Shown: one piece after another, positions 6,163 to 9,764 of the stretch
Position numbering within the stretch: position 1 is the first letter of the stretch
Layout: every line of letters begins with the position of its first letter
NCBI GenBank assembly: GCA_007116445.1
Contig: SKIM01000286.1
Coordinates: 1 to 9,764, forward strand
Direction of reading: 5' to 3'
Source: Natronohydrobacter sp.
Lineage (GTDB): Bacteria; Pseudomonadota; Alphaproteobacteria; Rhodobacterales; Rhodobacteraceae
DNA: 9,764 bases
Notes under the pieces: generated by a model
Databases searched by the model: none
What the model was told of the DNA's origin: nothing
What the model saw: the letters and a program-made list of their open reading frames with translations, nothing else
Translations under genes and position numbers: made by a program

Positions 6163-6177
6163 CGCGACGAGGGGCGC

Positions 6178-7044
6178 ATGGAAGCGACCCCTGAGATCCT
6201 GTGCATTGGTGCCGCCCATTGGGATGTGATCGGACGCAGCGCGCAGGCTGTCGCGTCGGGCGATGACCTGCCCGGATGCGTGCGCGAAAGCCCCGGTGGC
6301 GTCGCGCTCAATATCGCGCGCGGGCTGGCGCAGGCGGGATGCGTGACCGCGCTGCTCGCGGCCATCGGGACCGATCCGGCCGGCGACGCGCTCAGCGACC
6401 GGCTTGCGCGGGACAGAGTGCAGACCCGCCACCTGCACCGCGCCGCTCATCTGCCGACGGATCGCTACCTTGCCATCGAAGATCCACAGGGGCTGATCGC
6501 CGCGATTGCCGACAGCACGACGCTGGACCAGAGCGGCGCGGCGATCCTTGCGCCCTTGCTGACGGGTGCGCTGAAGGACTGGCGCGGCACGGTCCTGCTC
6601 GATTGTGGCCTGCCTGCGCAGGCTTTGGCGCGGTTGCGCGATACTGCCCGGTCGCGGCTGACCCTGCGGCTCGCCTCCGCCTCGCCCGCCAAGGTCGCGC
6701 GACTGCGCCCCTTCCTCGGCACGAAGGCCATATTCCACCTCAACCGCGCCGAGGCAAGTGCGCTTCTGGCCCAGGATTTCCCCGACAGCCGCAGCGCCGC
6801 GATGGCGCTCGTAGCCCAGGGGGCGGCCCGCGCGCTGGTCACAGATGGCGCGCGCCCGGCAACAGATGCAGATGGCGCGGCCGTCCTCAGCGCCCCCCCG
6901 CCCCCGGTCACCGCGACGCGCATCACTGGCGCAGGCGACGCCTTCATCGCGGCCCATATCGCCGCCGAACACCGCGCTGCCCCGCGCGATGCCGCCCTCA
7001 TCGCCGCGCTTGCACAGGCCGCGCGCCATATTTCCAGCCCCTGA
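6178..7044 (+). CDS. psuK: PfkB-family sugar kinase, probable pseudouridine kinase
   Basis: The 288-residue product is a PfkB/ribokinase-type kinase. The N-terminus has ILCIGAAHWDVIGR (7-20), the SPGGVALNIARGLAQAG substrate-binding segment with the double glycine (38-54), and AAIGTDPAGD (61-70). The NRAE segment is at 189-192 and the anion-hole/catalytic motif GAGDAF at 251-256, with D254 as the likely base. The substrate is assigned from the partner gene: psuG begins 12 bases downstream, and in the known pathway PsuK phosphorylates pseudouridine on the ribose 5'-hydroxyl for PsuG to cleave. The protein is slightly short for PfkB kinases but contains all core motifs. The ATG at 6178 has GAGGGG just upstream; an upstream in-frame TTG at 6160 is unlikely. 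It is first in the psuK-psuG-DUF502 operon and cytoplasmic. Other nucleoside or sugar substrates remain possible. Confidence 0.88.
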   Translation: MEATPEILCIGAAHWDVIGRSAQAVASGDDLPGCVRESPGGVALNIARGLAQAGCVTALLAAIGTDPAGDALSDRLARDRVQTRHLHRAAHLPTDRYLAIEDPQGLIAAIADSTTLDQSGAAILAPLLTGALKDWRGTVLLDCGLPAQALARLRDTARSRLTLRLASASPAKVARLRPFLGTKAIFHLNRAEASALLAQDFPDSRSAAMALVAQGAARALVTDGARPATDADGAAVLSAPPPPVTATRITGAGDAFIAAHIAAEHRAAPRDAALIAALAQAARHISSP

Positions 7045-7056
7045 AGGACCATCCCC

Positions 7057-7974
7057 ATGCCCCCGCTCAGTTTCTCGCCCGAAATCGAGGCCGCGCGCCG
7101 CGACCGCCTGCCCATCGTCGCGCTCGAATCGACGATCATCACCCATGGCATGCCCTGGCCGCAGAATTACGACATGGCCCGACAGGTCGAAGCCGATATC
7201 CGCGCCGCAGGTGCTGTGCCCGCGACGATTGCCGTGATGGGCGGAAGCATCCAGATCGGCCTGACCGATGTGCACTTGCGCGATCTGGCGCAGGCGCGCG
7301 ATGTGATGAAACTCAGCCGCGCGGATCTGGCCGTGGCGCTGGCGACCGGGCGCATCGGGGCCACGACGGTCGCGGCAACGATGATCTGCGCAGCTCTCGC
7401 GGGTATCGAGGTCTTTGCCACTGGCGGCATCGGCGGGGTGCATCGCGGCGCAGAGACGAGTTTCGACATTTCCGCCGATCTGCAGGAACTGGCGCAAACC
7501 CCGGTCACCGTGGTGGCTGCGGGGGCGAAAGCCATCCTCGATCTGCCCAAGACGCTGGAGGTGCTGGAAACTTACGGCGTGCCGGTCATCGCTTTCGGGC
7601 AGGACGCGCTGCCCGCCTTCTGGTCGCGCGACAGCGGGCTGACAGCCCCGCTGCGGCTTGACCATGCCCATGACATCGCCGCCAGCCACCGCATGCGCCG
7701 CGCCCTTGGCCTGCCCGGCGGCCAGCTTGTCGCCAACCCGATCCCGCAGGCCGATGAAATTCCCGCAGCCACGCTCGCACCCCTGATCGCACAAGCCATC
7801 GCAGAGGCCGAAGCGCAGGGCATTGCCGCGAAATCCGTCACGCCCTTCCTGCTTGCGCGCATTTTCGAGCTGACCGAGGGCGCCTCGCTGGACGCAAATC
7901 TCGCACTTGTGCGCAACAATGCCCGTCTCGGCGCTGAAATCGCGATTGCGCTGGCGCGGCCAGCGCTGGCATAA
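7057..7974 (+). CDS. psuG: Pseudouridine-5'-phosphate glycosidase
   Basis: The 305-residue product reversibly splits pseudouridine 5'-phosphate into uracil and ribose 5-phosphate, breaking the unusual C-C glycosidic bond. Family signatures are VALESTIITHGMPWPQN (21-37), MGGSIQIGLT (61-70), the ATGRIGATTVAATM segment (96-109), FATGGIGGVHRGAE (120-133), FDISADL (136-142), AAGAKAILDLPKTLE (154-168) and the C-terminal NPIPQADEI. By alignment from memory to the E. coli enzyme (Glu31, Lys93, Asp149, Lys166), the key residues are E24, K85, D141 and the Schiff-base lysine K158, all present. The length is normal. AAGGA lies about 7 bases before the ATG. The 12-base gap after psuK and the 44-base gap before the DUF502 gene indicate one operon. 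No nucleoside transporter is in view, so pseudouridine may come from internal RNA turnover or from a transporter elsewhere. Confidence 0.96.
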   Translation: MPPLSFSPEIEAARRDRLPIVALESTIITHGMPWPQNYDMARQVEADIRAAGAVPATIAVMGGSIQIGLTDVHLRDLAQARDVMKLSRADLAVALATGRIGATTVAATMICAALAGIEVFATGGIGGVHRGAETSFDISADLQELAQTPVTVVAAGAKAILDLPKTLEVLETYGVPVIAFGQDALPAFWSRDSGLTAPLRLDHAHDIAASHRMRRALGLPGGQLVANPIPQADEIPAATLAPLIAQAIAEAEAQGIAAKSVTPFLLARIFELTEGASLDANLALVRNNARLGAEIAIALARPALA

Positions 7975-8018
7975 CATCGCAGATTTTGTCACAGTTCCAG
8001 AGCAAGGACCGAACAGAC

Positions 8019-8723
8019 ATGAGCCCCGATCCCGGCAAACGTGGCGTGATGGCCTCGCTGCGCAGCAATTTTCTGGCCGGTCTGGCAGTGATCGCGCCGG
8101 GCGTGCTGACACTCTGGTTCGTCTGGAGCGTCATCACATGGATCGACGGGCTGGTCTTGCCGCTGATCCCCAAAAGCCTGATCCCGGATACGGCGCTGGG
8201 GCTGAATTTCCCCGGCGCGGGCGTGATCCTGTTCGTCATCTTCACGCTGGTGATGGGCTATTTCACCAAAGGGCTGATCGGGCGCAAGCTGGTCGCCTGG
8301 GGCGAACGCATCGTCGAGGCCATGCCCGTCATCCGCTCGATCTACAACGCGGTGAAGCAGATCGCCGACACGATCCTGTCACGCTCCAGCCCCAGCTTCG
8401 ACCGCGCCTGCCTCGTGCAATATCCGCGCCCCGGCATCTGGGCCACGGCCTTCATCTCGACCACCACGCGCGGGGAAATCGGCGACCGGCTTGGCGCGGA
8501 TGGCGAAATGGTCTCGGTCTTCCTGCCCACGACGCCCAATCCGACCTCGGGCTTTCTCTTGTTTGTGCCGCGCGCGGATGTGATCGAACTGGACATGAGC
8601 GTGGAAGACGCCGCCAAGCTGGTGATCTCGGCCGGACTCGTTTACCCGGACTCGCGCAAACCCCGCCGCGCCCCGGCCCTCAGCCAAACATCGCCTGCAG
8701 ATCCACTGTCGCCCGATCATTGA
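8019..8723 (+). CDS. DUF502-family inner-membrane protein
   Basis: The 234-residue product has two predicted membrane helices, at about 18-40 (NFLAGLAVIAPGVLTLWFVW and onward) and 64-86 (FPGAGVILFVIFTLVMGYF). A soluble C-terminal domain follows. Family landmarks are EAMPVIRSIYNAVKQI (100-115) and PTTPNPTSGFLLFVP (170-184), which I recognise as DUF502. No function is established for the family; it is widespread in bacteria and related to plant COV-type membrane proteins. The ATG at 8019 has AAGGA ten bases upstream. A TTG start eleven codons earlier would place that site inside the gene, so it was not used. It follows psuG by 44 bases on the same strand and is probably co-transcribed, although a link to pseudouridine is not implied by the family. 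Its last 44 bases overlap the end of the convergent patatin gene. Confidence 0.9.
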   Translation: MSPDPGKRGVMASLRSNFLAGLAVIAPGVLTLWFVWSVITWIDGLVLPLIPKSLIPDTALGLNFPGAGVILFVIFTLVMGYFTKGLIGRKLVAWGERIVEAMPVIRSIYNAVKQIADTILSRSSPSFDRACLVQYPRPGIWATAFISTTTRGEIGDRLGADGEMVSVFLPTTPNPTSGFLLFVPRADVIELDMSVEDAAKLVISAGLVYPDSRKPRRAPALSQTSPADPLSPDH

Positions 8724-9714
8724 TCGCAGCCTTGTGACGGCCAAGAAAGCCGTCACAGGCCTTGCGCCCGGCTTCCTTCAGCGTGTGCAGCAGATAGGGC
8801 GTGGGCGTCAGCTTGCTGGTCACCGAAAGCGTGGTCATCAGATCATCATCGGCGATCATATGCACCAGAACATTCTTCATCACGCCCGCTTCCATCCGGC
8901 CTTCCGCGATCAGATCCTTGACGAAATGGATCGCGCGCAACTCCCGCAACAGCGATGAATTGAAGCTGATCTCGTTGATCCGGTTCTGAATATCCTGCGG
9001 CGTCTGCGGCACATCCTCGCGGCGCAACGGGTTGATGTTCACGATCACCACATCATCGGGCAGATGCTTGCGATAGAGCGGGAACAGCGCCGGATTGCCC
9101 GTATAGCCGCCATCCCAGAATGCCTCGCGCTGGCCGGTTTTCGGGTCATCAATCTCGACCGCCTGAAACAGCGTCGGCAAACAGGCCGAGGCCATGATCA
9201 CCTCGCCCGACACTTCTTCGCCGGAAAAGACCCGTATCTTGCCACTGCGCACATTGGTCGTGGCGATATGCAGCTCCGGCCCCTCGCTGGCACAGACCTG
9301 ATCAAATCTCAGCGACCGCACCACAGGTTCCAACGGATTGCGATAAAGCGGCCCGTATTGATACGGGCTGCTCACCAGCGCCGCCACATCCATCGGTGAA
9401 ACGGGCATCAGGTTTTCCATCCAGGCGTTGATCATCCCCACCGGCGGCAGCGCCTGCGCAATCCAGCCGGTCAGGCGCAGATCATGCACGGCCCCCACCT
9501 GATGCCAGATCCGGTCCAGCAGCACCCGCGCCCCTGCGCGCCCGCCCTCGACCATGCCCGCCTTGAAGGCCGCCGCATTCAGCGCCCCTGCCGAGGTGCC
9601 CGAAATCGCCGCAACCTCGATATCTGCCTCTTGCAACAGCCGGTCCAGCACCCCCCAGGTAAAGGCCCCATGCGCCCCCCCGCCCTGAAGCGCAAGATTG
9701 ATCCGTTTCACCAT
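8680..9714 (-). CDS. Patatin-like phospholipase
   Basis: The 344-residue product is a patatin-fold serine hydrolase with a Ser-Asp dyad. The oxyanion-hole motif GGGAHG is at 11-16, the nucleophile elbow GTSAG at 39-43 with S41, and the DGG motif at 201-203 with D201. The MASACLPTLFQAVEIDD stretch (174-190) before the DGG is typical of bacterial patatin-like proteins. There is no signal peptide or autotransporter domain, so it is probably cytoplasmic, acting on lipid esters. Its natural substrate is unknown. In Rhodobacterales such a gene is often near 3-hydroxybutyrate or poly-hydroxybutyrate metabolism genes; the upstream neighbour lies outside this window, so this is only a suggestion. AGAGG lies 5 bases before the ATG. 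It is convergent with the DUF502 gene, overlapping it by 44 bases. Confidence 0.93.
   Translation of the reverse strand: MVKRINLALQGGGAHGAFTWGVLDRLLQEADIEVAAISGTSAGALNAAAFKAGMVEGGRAGARVLLDRIWHQVGAVHDLRLTGWIAQALPPVGMINAWMENLMPVSPMDVAALVSSPYQYGPLYRNPLEPVVRSLRFDQVCASEGPELHIATTNVRSGKIRVFSGEEVSGEVIMASACLPTLFQAVEIDDPKTGQREAFWDGGYTGNPALFPLYRKHLPDDVVIVNINPLRREDVPQTPQDIQNRINEISFNSSLLRELRAIHFVKDLIAEGRMEAGVMKNVLVHMIADDDLMTTLSVTSKLTPTPYLLHTLKEAGRKACDGFLGRHKAAINDRATVDLQAMFG
8729..8760 (+). terminator. Candidate hairpin terminator past the DUF502 gene
   Basis: TGTGACGGC (8733-8741) and GCCGTCACA (8749-8757) form a perfect 9-bp stem with a 7-base loop CAAGAAA. GCC (8729-8731) and GGC (8758-8760) extend it to 12 bp with one bulged T. 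It begins 5 bases after the DUF502 stop and lies inside the C-terminal coding part of the patatin gene. The plus-strand bases after it are not U-rich, so intrinsic termination is uncertain; it could equally stabilise the transcript's end or be coincidental in coding sequence. Confidence 0.45.
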
Positions 9715-9764
9715 GCCCGCCTCTTCTATCCGTCCGGCCAGATTTTCTTGCCAAAAATACTCAA
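9715..9764. other. Gene-free right edge, patatin gene leader
   Basis: These 50 bases lie upstream of the patatin start on the minus strand. They include its ribosome-binding site (AGAGG) and, at the window edge, GAGTATTTTTGGCAAGAAAA read on the minus strand. This resembles the ATATTTTT-containing intergenic element at 95-115. It may be the tail of the preceding gene's end region rather than a promoter; no -35/-10 pair is clear. Confidence 0.35.

Noticed and set aside
6891..6905. C-rich run (C7 then C5) inside psuK as a possible slippage site
   Set aside because: It encodes a proline linker in a non-conserved loop and the frame is intact on both sides; no sign of phase variation.
6276..7661. 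461-codon plus-strand frame overlapping psuK and psuG in another frame
   Set aside because: Arg/Pro/Gly-rich shadow with no domain, covering two genes whose catalytic motifs are all in the other frame.
7986..8018. TTG start giving an eleven-residue longer DUF502 protein
   Set aside because: The ATG at 8019 has an AAGGA site upstream, which would be inside the gene if TTG were used.
5860..8112. 750-codon minus-strand open frame opposite psuK and psuG
   Set aside because: It is very long, but it is the complement of two well-supported enzymes in a GC-rich genome. Its Gly/Arg/Asp-rich, motif-free sequence is the typical product of antisense reading.
1..9764. tRNA, rRNA, CRISPR, insertion-sequence or prophage signatures
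   Set aside because: Nothing resembling a tRNA cloverleaf, rRNA segment, regularly spaced repeat array, transposase or phage gene was seen on either strand.

Overview
This window is ordinary, gene-dense, GC-rich chromosome from an alphaproteobacterium, most likely a member of the Rhodobacterales (Rhodobacteraceae). The evidence is the recA-then-alaS gene order, a perfect alphaproteobacterial SOS box (GTTC-N7-GTTC) in front of recA, a tiny DUF1127-type protein, and short intergenic elements with an ATATTTTT core. The lineage is inferred from family knowledge; no search was run. I see no rRNA, tRNA, CRISPR array, insertion sequence or prophage gene.

Left block (139-5035, all minus strand): recA is read first, then, after 235 bases with no convincing gene, a MOSC-domain protein. 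Alanyl-tRNA synthetase (alaS) follows 37 bases later, and a small DUF1330 protein overlaps the alaS stop by 4 bases (ATGA). The last three are probably co-transcribed. Whether recA reads through into them cannot be decided from sequence. Bases 1-138 hold no gene but contain nested hairpins and repeats.

Middle block (5036-6177): the recA control region carries the SOS box. It is shared with a divergent plus-strand gene for a 72-residue DUF1127-like protein. That gene converges on a minus-strand 172-residue frame that looks like a shrunken aldehyde dehydrogenase lacking the catalytic half. Between that frame and the next plus-strand operon are a 14-bp perfect palindrome, a run of nine G (minus strand), and an exact 12-bp direct repeat spaced 110 bp apart, which could be operators.

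Right block (6178-9714): a plus-strand operon encodes a PfkB-family kinase (probable pseudouridine kinase, psuK), pseudouridine-5'-phosphate glycosidase (psuG, all four key residues present) and a DUF502 membrane protein. PsuK and PsuG together form a pseudouridine breakdown route: phosphorylation, then cleavage to uracil and ribose 5-phosphate. The DUF502 gene overlaps tail-to-tail by 44 bases with a minus-strand patatin-like phospholipase. A strong hairpin lies just past the DUF502 stop, inside the patatin coding region.

I did not find a clear undescribed system. The items most worth a second look are the compact aldehyde-dehydrogenase-like gene and the repeated palindromic sites between it and psuK.
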